A stretch of DNA of 55,180 bases from Betaproteobacteria bacterium (GCA_022599515.1 JAHZMC010000087.1:1-55180); one strand, 5' to 3'. Positions 9,957 to 18,675 are shown, counted from the stretch's first letter. Program-made: numbers and translations. The notes: generated from the sequence alone by a model not told the origin.

Positions 9957-10436
9957 ATGTTAGAAGAGAATCATTTATCACTTTTAGTTTATACCAGTGT
10001 GGCCTGTCATCACATGTCGCATGAAGAACTGGTTACCCTGTTATCCAACTGCAGAATAAAAAACAATGCCCGCAATGTATCTGGCATGCTCTTGTATATG
10101 GATGGTTGTTTTTTTCAAGTATTGGAGGGTGAACGTACGATACTTGATGTACTTTTTGAAAAAATATCGAAAGATGATCGTCATCATCATGTCATGAAAT
10201 TAATCATGGAGCCAATAGAAGCACGTAGCTTTGGTAATTGGACAATGGGATTTAAAAATGTGACCCCAGCAGAGCTAGTTTCAATTACAGGACTGTCCGA
10301 CTTTCTAGATCAGGATAACAACAGCTTTAATGGCATTGAGTCAAAACGAGCTAGGCAATTAATTGATGCTTTTAGAGACCATCGTTGGCATCGTGCTGAT
10401 TTAACCCAATATCAACGTATTAATATGGGCAGTTAA
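9957..10436 (+). CDS. BLUF-domain blue-light sensor protein
   Basis: Stand-alone flavin photoreceptor of 159 residues from the ATG at 9957, chosen over an upstream in-frame ATG because it has GAGAG about 8 nt upstream and starts next to the domain. The BLUF fold covers residues 7-100. The light-switch residues are present: Tyr12 (LVYTS), Asn40 (NVSGMLLY), Gln54 (FFQVLEGE), Trp95 and Met97 (NWTMGF). After it come about 55 residues of likely helices with no output domain, as in short PixD/Slr1694-like proteins that signal through a partner. Neighbours give no clear partner; the only c-di-GMP gene in the window is a pseudogene. Confidence 0.92.
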   Translation: MLEENHLSLLVYTSVACHHMSHEELVTLLSNCRIKNNARNVSGMLLYMDGCFFQVLEGERTILDVLFEKISKDDRHHHVMKLIMEPIEARSFGNWTMGFKNVTPAELVSITGLSDFLDQDNNSFNGIESKRARQLIDAFRDHRWHRADLTQYQRINMGS

Positions 10437-10438
10437 TA

Positions 10439-10463
10439 CTCTTTTTTAAGAGGATGATTTTTT
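10439..10463 (+). terminator. Possible weak terminator after the BLUF gene
   Basis: CTCTT-TTTT-AAGAG (10439-10452) is followed by GATGA and six T residues (10458-10463). The stem is short and AT-rich, so termination would be weak. It overlaps the region where a metX -35 would lie. Confidence 0.35.
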
Positions 10464-10477
10464 GAATTGTCACATAG

Positions 10478-10483
10478 TATAAT
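10478..10483 (+). promoter_or_regulatory. Consensus -10 box next to the metX start
   Basis: A perfect TATAAT ends 6 nt before the metX ATG (10490). There is no Shine-Dalgarno in the gap (AGCCGA). The expected transcription start is at or beside the A of the ATG, giving a leaderless mRNA. Spacing and sequence (TATAATAGCCGAATG) closely parallel hemA (TAAAATAGCGAAATG). Confidence 0.55.
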
Positions 10484-10489
10484 AGCCGA

Positions 10490-11614
10490 ATGTCTGAAAT
10501 TAACTCTGTTGGCATTGTTGCCCAACAAACTGCGCACTTTAATCAACCGCTCACCCTAAAGAGCGGCGATGTGTTGCCTGCGTTCGATCTCATTTACGAG
10601 ACTTACGGAACACTAAACGCAGATAAAACCAATGCTGTTTTAATCTGCCATGCTTTATCTGGCACTCACCATGTCGCAGGCAAATATTCCCCAGAAGATA
10701 AAAATCCTGGCTGGTGGGACAATTTAATTGGCCCTGGCAAACCATTAGATACCAATAAATTTTTTGTGATTGGCGTCAATAATTTAGGGGGTTGCCATGG
10801 TTCAACAGGGCCAGCGAGTATTAACCCTGTAACAAACAAACCATTTGGCGCAAGTTTTCCTGTAGTGACGGTGGAAGACTGGGTCAATTCACAAGCTTTG
10901 TTAGCAGATTATTTGGGCATTAATACATTTGCAGCTGTCGTTGGTGGCAGCTTAGGCGGCATGCAAACCTTGCAGTGGAGTATTGCTTATCCTGAGCGAA
11001 TTAAGCATGCCTTAGTGATTGCATCAGCACCGAACTTAACTGCACAAAATATGGCGTTTAATGAAGTCGCACGCCAAGCCATTATTACTGATCCAGAATT
11101 TCATGGTGGTGATTATTATGCGCACAACGTGGTGCCAAGACGTGGCCTAAGAATTGCCCGCATGTTAGGTCATATCACCTATTTATCTGATGACGCAATG
11201 GGTGCGAAGTTTGGTCGCAAACTAAAAGATACGATTAAATATAGTTTTGATGTTGAGTTTGAAATGGAATCTTATTTGCGTTATCAAGCGGATAAGTTTG
11301 CAGGTGAATTTGATGCCAATACCTATATTCGCATGACGCGGGCTTTAGATTATTTTGATCCAGCGACTGAATTTGATGGCGATTTATCTGCGGCGCTGCG
11401 TAAAGTAACGGCTAAATTTTTAGTGATTTCATTCACTAGCGATTGGCGTTTTTCGCCTGAACGCTCGCGTGAAATTGTGAAAGCATTACTAGATAATGAG
11501 CTACCAGTGAAATATGCAGAGGTTACAGCCGCGCATGGTCATGATGCTTTCTTGATGCCAGATGAGCATTATCATGCCATCCTGCGCAGTTACTTAAGTA
11601 AAGTTGAGGTGTAG
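10490..11614 (+). CDS. metX: Homoserine O-acyltransferase (MetX)
   Basis: Acylates homoserine to start methionine synthesis; the acyl donor (acetyl- or succinyl-CoA) cannot be told from sequence alone here. The 374-residue alpha/beta hydrolase has nucleophile Ser154 in [10 protein letters not shown], the acidic residue in [13 protein letters not shown] (about 320) and His in [10 protein letters not shown] (about 350). [14 protein letters not shown] and [12 protein letters not shown] are conserved family blocks. Its stop is immediately followed by the metW ATG, the standard proteobacterial pairing. The start matches homologues (VGIV near residue 7-10) and supports a leaderless transcript. Confidence 0.96.
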   Translation: MSEINSVGIVAQQTAHFNQPLTLKSGDVLPAFDLIYETYGTLNADKTNAVLICHALSGTHHVAGKYSPEDKNPGWWDNLIGPGKPLDTNKFFVIGVNNLGGCHGSTGPASINPVTNKPFGASFPVVTVEDWVNSQALLADYLGINTFAAVVGGSLGGMQTLQWSIAYPERIKHALVIASAPNLTAQNMAFNEVARQAIITDPEFHGGDYYAHNVVPRRGLRIARMLGHITYLSDDAMGAKFGRKLKDTIKYSFDVEFEMESYLRYQADKFAGEFDANTYIRMTRALDYFDPATEFDGDLSAALRKVTAKFLVISFTSDWRFSPERSREIVKALLDNELPVKYAEVTAAHGHDAFLMPDEHYHAILRSYLSKVEV

Positions 11615-12220
11615 ATGTCTACCGATATAAATCACTTATACCGCCAAGATTTTGCCATTATTGCTGGCTGGCTTGGCTTTGGCTCCAAAGCACTTGATTT
11701 AGGTTGCGGCGATGGCGCTTTACTCAGCTATTTGCAGGACGGCTTAGAAGTAAAAGGTTACGGCGTTGAAAAAGACGATACTAACTGGCTTGCCGCTATG
11801 CAGAATGATATTGACGTCATTCAAATGGATTTAGAAGCAGGACTATCCGAGTTTGAAGATAATTCGTTTGATACGGTCATTCTGTCTCAAACCTTGCAAG
11901 CCATGCACAACACAGAAGCCATTTTGCAGGAAATGCTCAGAGTCGGTCATGAGGTGATTGTCACATTTCCCAATTTTGGTTACTGGCGCAACCGTCTGCA
12001 AATCATTACAGGCAATATGCCCGTGTCTAAAGATTTACCTTACGAGTGGTATAACACGCCCAATGTGCACTTATGCACTATTCATGATTTCGATGCGCTT
12101 TGCCATCAACTCAACATTACCGTGATAGAGCGCAAAGTGGTGACGAATGGTAATGATGTTAGTTTTATGCCAAATTGGTTTGGTAATTTAGCCATGTATC
12201 GGCTTAAACGTTCCAATTAG
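11615..12220 (+). CDS. metW: Methionine biosynthesis protein MetW
   Basis: A 201-residue SAM-methyltransferase-fold protein with motif I LDLGCGDGALLSYL at about residue 27, and the MetW signature NFGYWRNRLQIITGNMPVSK followed by LPYEWYNTPNVHLCTI. In proteobacteria MetW acts with MetX in the homoserine acylation step; its methyl-transfer activity is not established. It starts directly after the metX stop, so the two are translationally linked. Confidence 0.95.
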   Translation: MSTDINHLYRQDFAIIAGWLGFGSKALDLGCGDGALLSYLQDGLEVKGYGVEKDDTNWLAAMQNDIDVIQMDLEAGLSEFEDNSFDTVILSQTLQAMHNTEAILQEMLRVGHEVIVTFPNFGYWRNRLQIITGNMPVSKDLPYEWYNTPNVHLCTIHDFDALCHQLNITVIERKVVTNGNDVSFMPNWFGNLAMYRLKRSN

Positions 12221-12313
12221 AAACTTTATTGCTTCACATGCCTCTATATAGTCTTGTTGTGTACTTTTCAAAAATCACTTGATGTTTTATGTAAACCAAT
12301 TATCATACTTTTC

Positions 12314-12652
12314 GTGAAAAACAGCCTTTATCAGTCATTGCTACGCTTGCGTGGCTACTTATTCTTTGCCTTATTAACGACTTTCGTTATAAGCATTGCT
12401 TATCTTGCGACTGAAAAGCCAGTTAATCACGATTCATTATCAGCCAATGCAATTCCTGAAGTGGCTGATTATGTAAGAGATTTTGAAGATAATGCGGATG
12501 ATAATCAGCTGTTTATTATTCCCACTTCGCTCAATCAAGCTATCCAGCTGAACTGGACAACCATTAGTAACACCTCAACATTCCAACCTAGTTTTACCAA
12601 GGTTAGCTATCGCGCAAGACCCCGCTCTCCCCCAGTTTATTCATTAATCTAG
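12314..12652 (+). CDS. Small membrane-anchored protein of unknown function upstream of the efflux operon
   Basis: The open frame runs from 12254; the most plausible start is the GTG at 12314, giving 112 residues that begin MKNSLYQSLL. One hydrophobic segment (about residues 14-32, YLFFALLTTFVISIAYLA) suggests an uncleaved signal anchor or signal peptide. The rest is polar, with a basic, proline-rich end (RARPRSPP) and a hydrophobic tail. No family is recognised. No Shine-Dalgarno is seen, so the start is uncertain, and a TTG at 12254 or 12257 is possible. It lies between metW and the RND operon, in the same direction, but 259 nt separate it from the adaptor gene. Confidence 0.5.
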   Translation: MKNSLYQSLLRLRGYLFFALLTTFVISIAYLATEKPVNHDSLSANAIPEVADYVRDFEDNADDNQLFIIPTSLNQAIQLNWTTISNTSTFQPSFTKVSYRARPRSPPVYSLI

Positions 12653-12793
12653 CTTTTATAGGTACGTTTGTAGGCGTGCAACGCACGTTGAGCATCGTTA
12701 TATTTATGCAGATAAATGATATTCACTATTCGATTTTTATTTCGATGTCGATTTCATTAATCGCTCCTTTTTTATCAAAGTTGTCGTAAGCAA

Positions 12794-12824
12794 TTGATAA
12801 GAAAACCAGCTCGCTTCGCATAAT
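12794..12824 (+). promoter_or_regulatory. Candidate promoter of the RND efflux operon
   Basis: TTGATA (12794-12799) and CATAAT (12819-12824) resemble sigma-70 elements with a 19-nt spacer, slightly long. Transcription would begin near 12831, which is the ATG of the short upstream ORF. Confidence 0.4.
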
Positions 12825-12830
12825 AGTTTC

Positions 12831-12854
12831 ATGCATTTACTACGTGTTCCTTAA
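12831..12854 (+). CDS. Seven-codon upstream ORF in the efflux leader
   Basis: ATG-CAT-TTA-CTA-CGT-GTT-CCT-TAA encodes MHLLRVP. The last four codons are the left arm of the inverted repeat that masks the adaptor-gene Shine-Dalgarno. No Shine-Dalgarno precedes it, but a candidate -10 ends 6 nt upstream, as for the leaderless hemA and metX starts. Whether it is translated is inference from this geometry. Confidence 0.45.
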   Translation: MHLLRVP

Positions 12855-12910
12855 AGTTAATAGATTTCAATCTTTGATAGTCGTAATCCAAAATCTTATT
12901 TAAGGAACAC
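12844..12910 (+). promoter_or_regulatory. SD-sequestering inverted repeat in the efflux operon leader
   Basis: GTGTTCCTTAAA (12844-12855) and TTTAAGGAACAC (12899-12910) form a perfect 12-bp inverted repeat with a 43-nt loop. The right arm contains AAGGAA, the Shine-Dalgarno of the adaptor gene, whose ATG is at 12912. In RNA the stem would hide this ribosome site. The left arm coincides with the end of the MHLLRVP ORF, so a ribosome there would release it. A DNA operator is the alternative reading. Confidence 0.65.
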
Positions 12911-12911
12911 C

Positions 12912-13997
12912 ATGTTGAATAAATTAGTTATATCCCTTGTGATGGCAACCACACTCTTGAGTGCTTGCAATCATCATGATCAAGAAAAAACAGAAGCGGC
13001 TTTAAAGTTAGCTGTAACCAACCCGTTACGCAAAGACACTTCTATCATTAAAGAATATGTTAGCCAAGTGCATGCATTTAGGCATATTGAATTGAGAGCA
13101 TTAGAGCGAGGCTATTTACAAGATATCTTTGTTGATGAAGGCCAAACGGTTAACAAAGGCCAGAAAATGTTCAAAATCATGCCTAGCCTGTATGAAGTTG
13201 ATTTATTAAAAGCCAAAGCAGAGGCTGATTTGGTTCGTATTGAATATCAAAATACCAAAGCACTGGCTGATAAAAATATTGTTTCGGTAACCGAATTAGC
13301 ACTAGCCAATGCCAAGCTAAACAAAGCAAATGCAGAGGTTAAATTAGCGCAAACACATTTAGATTTCACCAATATAAACGCGCCTTTTACTGGCATTATG
13401 GATCGTTTTAATGTGCGGCATGGCAGCTTAGTTGATGAGGGTGACTTGCTCACAACGCTATCAGACATTAGTAAAGTTTGGGTTTATTTTAATGTACCTG
13501 AATCTGAATACTTAGACTACAAAACTAATAAAGTCGATGCAACACCCGTTAAAGTAAAGTTAAAAATGGCCAATGGTGAAATATTTGACCAAGAAGGTGT
13601 TATTGAAACCATTGAAGCAGACTTTGATAATAAAACAGGCAATATTGAGTTTAGAGCCGCTTTTGAAAACCCGAATCAGATATTGCGCCATGGTGAAACT
13701 GGCAATATTCAAATTGACATTCCTTACAAAGACGCTTTGATTATCCCGCAAAAAGCCACATTTGAGGTGCTGGATAAAACCTATGTATACGTTGTGAATA
13801 AAGATAATAAGCTAGCGCAAAAATTAATCGAAATTGCAGCAGAACTGCCGTATGTTTATCTCGTAAAAAGCGGTTTAAAAGAAGGGGATCGCATCTTAAT
13901 AGAAGGCTTACGTAAAGTACAAAACGGGCAGAAAATCGTCGTTGATTTTCAGTCTCCAGAGAAAGCACTCTCTCAATTAACACTACACGCAGAATAA
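12912..13997 (+). CDS. RND efflux periplasmic adaptor (membrane fusion) lipoprotein
   Basis: Links the inner-membrane pump to the outer-membrane channel. The 361 residues start with a lipoprotein signal (LLSAC, Cys19). The split lipoyl/barrel-sandwich domain is visible as HIELRALERGYLQDIFVDEGQTV (about 60-80) and APFTGIMDRFNVRHGSLVDEG (about 155), with an alpha-helical hairpin between. WVYFNVPESEYL opens the beta-barrel domain. The text closely resembles adaptors I associate with Bacteroidetes HAE1 pumps. The gene starts 1 nt after the leader stem and is 16 nt from the pump gene. No local transcriptional regulator is present. Confidence 0.93.
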   Translation: MLNKLVISLVMATTLLSACNHHDQEKTEAALKLAVTNPLRKDTSIIKEYVSQVHAFRHIELRALERGYLQDIFVDEGQTVNKGQKMFKIMPSLYEVDLLKAKAEADLVRIEYQNTKALADKNIVSVTELALANAKLNKANAEVKLAQTHLDFTNINAPFTGIMDRFNVRHGSLVDEGDLLTTLSDISKVWVYFNVPESEYLDYKTNKVDATPVKVKLKMANGEIFDQEGVIETIEADFDNKTGNIEFRAAFENPNQILRHGETGNIQIDIPYKDALIIPQKATFEVLDKTYVYVVNKDNKLAQKLIEIAAELPYVYLVKSGLKEGDRILIEGLRKVQNGQKIVVDFQSPEKALSQLTLHAE

Positions 13998-14013
13998 AAG
14001 AGAGGGTGTAAAT

Positions 14014-17000
14014 ATGTTTAATATCTTTATCAAAAGACCCGTCATGGCGATTGTGTTATCGCTGATTATTATGTTCTTGGGTGTATTGTCGATTAAGACC
14101 TTACCGACTTCACAATTTCCGGATATTGCGCCACCGCGCGTGATTGTGTCACTTGCCTACCCAGGCGCTAGTGCCGATGTATTAGTACAATCTTCACTCA
14201 TTACGATTGAACGTGCCATTAATGGTGTCCCAGGCATGAAATATTTGGTGTCTGATGCAACCAGTGCAGGCGAAGCGACGATACAGGTTATTTTCGCTTT
14301 AGGAACTGACCCCAATCAAGCCATGATTAACGTGAAGACACGGCTAGATCAGGTGATGAGTCGATTGCCAGAATTAGTGCAATTAGAAGGCGTTGTCGTT
14401 GAACGGGTGCAACCAAGTATGCTGATGTATATCAACTTATTCAGCAAAGATAAAAATGCCGACGAGAAGTTTTTATACAACTATGCCAACGTCAATGTAA
14501 TTCCAGAAATTCAACGGGTGAATGGTATTGCTAGTGCGAAGATTTTAGGTAGCCGTCAATATGCGATGCGTGTTTGGTTAAATCCAGATCGCATGCGTGC
14601 TTATAAAGTTTCTATTGATGAAGTGATGAAAGCCATTGGCGAACAAAGTATTATTGGTCGTCCTGGTCGATTAGGTCAAAGCTCAGGCATTGCCGCACAG
14701 TCAAAAGAATATGTGTTGATCTATCAAGGTCGTTACAACAAGCCTGAACAATATGGCGACATTATTATTCGAGCTGATTCATCAGGCGAAGTATTAAAAC
14801 TTAAAGATATTGCCAATATCGAATTAGGTAGTGAATTCTTTGATATTTATTCCAATAAAGATGGTTTTCCATCCTCGGCCATTATTTTGAAACAAAACTA
14901 TGGCAGCAATGCGAGTGAGGTCATTGATCAAGTTAAAGAAAAAATGAAAGAGTTGGAGGCTTCATTTCCAGCAGGTATGGAATACGAAATTGATTACGAT
15001 GTTTCTAAGTTTTTAGATGCTTCCATTGATAAAGTATTACATACGCTACTCGAAGCATTTATTTTAGTCGCTCTCGTTGTATTCATCTTTTTAGGCGATT
15101 GGCGCTCAACGTTGATTCCAATTTTAGCAGTGCCTGTTTCACTCATCGGCACCTTCTTTTGTATGCAAATGTTTGGTATTACCATCAATCTCATTACCTT
15201 GTTTGCACTGGTATTAGCGATTGGTATTGTGGTGGATAACGCCATTGTTGTAGTTGAAGCGGTGCATGCCAAAATGGAAGAAAGTGCAACGATCACGCCT
15301 TACAAGGCAACACAAAAAGTATTGGGTGAAATTGGTGGCGCGATTGTTGCAATTACGTTGGTGATGACCGCGGTGTTTGTTCCCGTCACCTTTATGTCAG
15401 GACCAGTTGGCGTTTTCTATCGCCAGTTTTCGATTACCATGGCTTCCTCTATTGTGATTTCAGGCATCGTGGCGCTTTCATTAACCCCTGTGCTTTGTGC
15501 CATGTTACTTAAAAATAACCATGGGCAAGTGAAGCGAAAAACACCGATCAGTTATTTTATTAACGTATTTAATAGCGCCTTCGAAAAACTCACTGGTCAC
15601 TATACGAACTTCTTAACCAAGATTGTGACATTACGCACTGTCTCACTTCTTGCATTAGGTGCTTTTGCGTTTGGTACTTTTACAGTCAATCAAACCTTAC
15701 CTGCTGGGTTTATTCCTGGTGAGGATCAAGGTCAGATTTATGCCATTATTCAAACGCCGCCTGGCTCAACATTAGAAGCGACCAATAAAGTGGCACTTGA
15801 ATTACAAAAACGTGCGGAAGAAATTGAAGGCATTGCTTCAGTTTCCGCATTAGCTGGTTACGAAATATTAACCGAAGGTCGCGGTTCAAATGCGGGTACT
15901 TGTTTAATTAACTTAAAAGATTGGTCAGATCGTGAGCAATCCGTACAAGAAATTATTGAGGAATTAGAAGAAAAAACCAAAGACTTTGGCGCGGTGATTG
16001 AATATTTTGAACCGCCAGCCGTTCCAGGTTACGGTGCAGCTTCTGGCTTGTCATTTCGATTATTGGATAAAACCAATGGCACGGATTATCACACTTTTGA
16101 CAAAATCAATCAGGACTTTATTAGCAGTCTGAGCAAACGTAAAGAGCTGAGTGGTTTATTTACCTTTTACGCAGCCAATTATCCGCAATATGAAATTGAA
16201 ATTGATAATAAAGCAGCCATGCAAAAAGGCGTTTCTATTGGCGTAGCAATGGAAAATTTAAACATCTTAATTGGTAGTACTTATGAACAAGGCTTTATTC
16301 GGTTCAATAACTTTTTCAAAGTCTATGTGCAGTCAAGTCCTGAGTTTCGCCGCTACCCTAGTGATGTTTTGAATTACTACGTCAAAAATGAAGAGGGTGA
16401 AATGGTGCCTTACTCTTCATTTATGAAGCTAGTTAAAAAACAAGGTCCAAACGAAATTACCCGTTACAACCTTTATAACTCAGCAACCATACGAGCCAAT
16501 CCTGCAAAAGGCTATACAACGGATGATGCCATTAAGGCCGTAGAAGCCGTTGCTAAAGCCACACTACCAAAAGGCTATGATATTGGCTGGGAAGGTTTAT
16601 CATTTGATGAAGCCAAACGCGGTAATGAAGCAGTTGTGATTTTTGCAGTCGTGCTGATTTTCGTTTATATGGTATTGGCTGCGCAATATGAAAGCTTCTT
16701 ATTACCGCTCGCGGTTATTCTGTCCTTACCTGCTGGTATTTTTGGCTCCTTCTTTCTGTTGCAAATATTGGGGTTATCCAATGATATTTACGCACAGTTA
16801 GGCATGGTCATGCTGGTTGGTTTGCTCGGTAAAAATGCGGTGTTGATTGTTGAGTTTGCGGTTCAAAAAAATCAACAAGGCATGTCGATTGCTGAAGCTG
16901 CCATTGAAAGTGCAAGAGCACGATTCCGTCCTATCTTAATGACCTCATTTGCCTTTATTGCAGGCCTCATTCCTTTGGTCATTGCCACTGGGGCAGGTGC

Positions 17001-17202
17001 TGTCGGCAACCGAACCATTGGTACCTCTGCATTGGGCGGCATGTTGTTTGGCACCATATTTGGCGTTATTTTAATTCCAGGCCTTTACTATCTATTTGCC
17101 AAAATGGAAGAAGGTAAAGCATTGATTCGAAATGAAGAATTTAAGCCTCTAACTGAAGCTTATCACTATACAAGTAATGAGGAAGAGAATGATGACGAAT
17201 AA
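14014..17202 (+). CDS. RND multidrug efflux pump, inner-membrane subunit (HAE1 type)
   Basis: Proton-driven AcrB-like transporter of 1062 residues, a full-length pump with two six-fold repeats of TM segments and two large periplasmic loops. The N-terminus (FIKRPVMAIVLSL) and motifs such as GIVVDNAIVVVEAV in TM4 and GLLGKNAVLIVEFA in TM10 identify it. AcrB's TM4 acidic pair (Asp407-Asp408) corresponds to Asp408-Asn409 here; the TM10 lysine is kept. The C-terminal TM block ESARARFRPILMTSFAF and the acidic tail resemble Bacteroidetes pumps. The stop lies beyond the start of the next gene (14-nt overlap), so pump and channel are coupled. Substrates cannot be predicted. Confidence 0.96.
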   Translation: MFNIFIKRPVMAIVLSLIIMFLGVLSIKTLPTSQFPDIAPPRVIVSLAYPGASADVLVQSSLITIERAINGVPGMKYLVSDATSAGEATIQVIFALGTDPNQAMINVKTRLDQVMSRLPELVQLEGVVVERVQPSMLMYINLFSKDKNADEKFLYNYANVNVIPEIQRVNGIASAKILGSRQYAMRVWLNPDRMRAYKVSIDEVMKAIGEQSIIGRPGRLGQSSGIAAQSKEYVLIYQGRYNKPEQYGDIIIRADSSGEVLKLKDIANIELGSEFFDIYSNKDGFPSSAIILKQNYGSNASEVIDQVKEKMKELEASFPAGMEYEIDYDVSKFLDASIDKVLHTLLEAFILVALVVFIFLGDWRSTLIPILAVPVSLIGTFFCMQMFGITINLITLFALVLAIGIVVDNAIVVVEAVHAKMEESATITPYKATQKVLGEIGGAIVAITLVMTAVFVPVTFMSGPVGVFYRQFSITMASSIVISGIVALSLTPVLCAMLLKNNHGQVKRKTPISYFINVFNSAFEKLTGHYTNFLTKIVTLRTVSLLALGAFAFGTFTVNQTLPAGFIPGEDQGQIYAIIQTPPGSTLEATNKVALELQKRAEEIEGIASVSALAGYEILTEGRGSNAGTCLINLKDWSDREQSVQEIIEELEEKTKDFGAVIEYFEPPAVPGYGAASGLSFRLLDKTNGTDYHTFDKINQDFISSLSKRKELSGLFTFYAANYPQYEIEIDNKAAMQKGVSIGVAMENLNILIGSTYEQGFIRFNNFFKVYVQSSPEFRRYPSDVLNYYVKNEEGEMVPYSSFMKLVKKQGPNEITRYNLYNSATIRANPAKGYTTDDAIKAVEAVAKATLPKGYDIGWEGLSFDEAKRGNEAVVIFAVVLIFVYMVLAAQYESFLLPLAVILSLPAGIFGSFFLLQILGLSNDIYAQLGMVMLVGLLGKNAVLIVEFAVQKNQQGMSIAEAAIESARARFRPILMTSFAFIAGLIPLVIATGAGAVGNRTIGTSALGGMLFGTIFGVILIPGLYYLFAKMEEGKALIRNEEFKPLTEAYHYTSNEEENDDE

Positions 17203-18649
17203 ACCAATATCCAAATTGATTGCAATGGGCTGTCTATCGCTCTTGTTGCAATCATGTTCGATTCCATTTTTAAATATTAAAAAAACGGATGCACCTTTGC
17301 CAAAGCAGTTTGAGCAAAATGCAGAACAGAAAAGTAGTGAAATACAGAGTAAAGAGAATGCAGCGTTGATTAATTGGAAAGACTTTTTTGAAGACGAGCA
17401 ACTCACGACATTGATTGATATTGCTGTCGCTAATAACAAAGAGGTTAAACAAGTATTGGCGCGCATTAATATGGCTCGAAATGAAATTCAGGCCAGAAAA
17501 GGTGAGTACTTACCTTCTGTAAATGTCGTTGCTGGTGCAGGCGGTGAAAAGTCGGCTCAATACACGCGAAATGGCGCAGTAGAAGAAGGCCTAGAAATTA
17601 AGGAAGGCAAAGCATTTCCAAAATTTCTTGGCGACTATCAGTTTGGCTTACAAGCATCTTGGGAGTTAGATGTTTGGAATAAGCTGCATAATGCAACCCA
17701 AGTATCGGTATTAGAGTACATGGCGTCGATAGAAGGCAAAAACTTCTTGATGACTAATTTGGTGGCAGAAGTTTCAAACGCCTACTACGAGTTAATTACA
17801 TTAGATAACCAACTGGAGAATTTGGATAACAATATTCAAATTCAACAGAATGGCTATGAAATTGTGCAACAGTTGCAGCAATATGGCCGTGTGACTGCTT
17901 TAGCCGTGAAGCGTTTTGAAGCTGAAGTGAGTAAAAACAAAAGTAATCGTTATGCGATTAAACAGCAAATTGTGGAAACAGAAAATCGGTTTAATTTACT
18001 GTTAGGCAGAACACCGCAACCGATTCACCGTGCTTCTGCTACTTTTATGTCAATCACACCAAAAGCGTTAAGTGCTGGCATTCCATCACAACTGTTAGAA
18101 AATCGACCTGATATTAAAAAAGCTGAGTTAGAAATGGCAGCCGCTAAACTTAATATTGAAGTGGCAAAAGCGAATTTCTATCCTTCTTTTTCAATTAAAG
18201 CTGGCTTAGGTTTTCAAGCATTTAATCCAAAATATTTGCTTAATCTACCAGAGTCATTAGCCTTTTCTCTAGGCGGCGACATGATTGCGCCATTGGTGAA
18301 TAAACGAGCGATTACCGCACATTATATAAACGCGAATGAAATGCAAACACAAGCCGCTTATGAGTATGAGCAAACGGTGATTAATGCTTACACTGAGGTC
18401 GCCAACCAGTTGGCTAATATTGATAATTTAAACAAAAACTATCAATTGAAAACGCAACAAGTGAATGCATTAACTGATTCGATTGAAGTTTCTAATCAAC
18501 TCTTTAAAGCTGCACGTGCTGACTACTCTGAGGTGTTGTTAACGCAACGTGATGCGCTGGAAGCAAAAATGCAGTTGATTGAAACCAAAGAAAAACAAAT
18601 GACAGCGATGATTGGTTTATATAAATCGTTAGGCGGTGGCTGGCATTAA
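17189..18649 (+). CDS. Outer-membrane efflux lipoprotein (TolC/NodT family)
   Basis: Outer-membrane channel of the tripartite pump, 486 residues from the ATG at 17189. That start, overlapping the pump end, has GAGGAAGAG just upstream and gives a clean lipoprotein signal (LLLQSC, Cys23); an ATG at 17177 is less likely. The two OEP repeats are visible: DFFEDEQLTTLIDIAVANN and ISWELDV-like text in repeat one, and RPDIKKAELEMAAAKLNIEVAKANFYPSF in repeat two. It closes with YSEVLLTQRDALEA. A good terminator follows, ending the operon. Confidence 0.95.
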   Translation: MMTNKPISKLIAMGCLSLLLQSCSIPFLNIKKTDAPLPKQFEQNAEQKSSEIQSKENAALINWKDFFEDEQLTTLIDIAVANNKEVKQVLARINMARNEIQARKGEYLPSVNVVAGAGGEKSAQYTRNGAVEEGLEIKEGKAFPKFLGDYQFGLQASWELDVWNKLHNATQVSVLEYMASIEGKNFLMTNLVAEVSNAYYELITLDNQLENLDNNIQIQQNGYEIVQQLQQYGRVTALAVKRFEAEVSKNKSNRYAIKQQIVETENRFNLLLGRTPQPIHRASATFMSITPKALSAGIPSQLLENRPDIKKAELEMAAAKLNIEVAKANFYPSFSIKAGLGFQAFNPKYLLNLPESLAFSLGGDMIAPLVNKRAITAHYINANEMQTQAAYEYEQTVINAYTEVANQLANIDNLNKNYQLKTQQVNALTDSIEVSNQLFKAARADYSEVLLTQRDALEAKMQLIETKEKQMTAMIGLYKSLGGGWH

Positions 18650-18675
18650 TCGTATTGATTAATATAGCCTTTATG

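Noticed and set aside
12675..12687. CGTGC-AAC-GCACG hairpin after the small membrane protein gene, considered as its terminator
   Set aside because: Stem of five pairs and no T-run; insufficient on its own.
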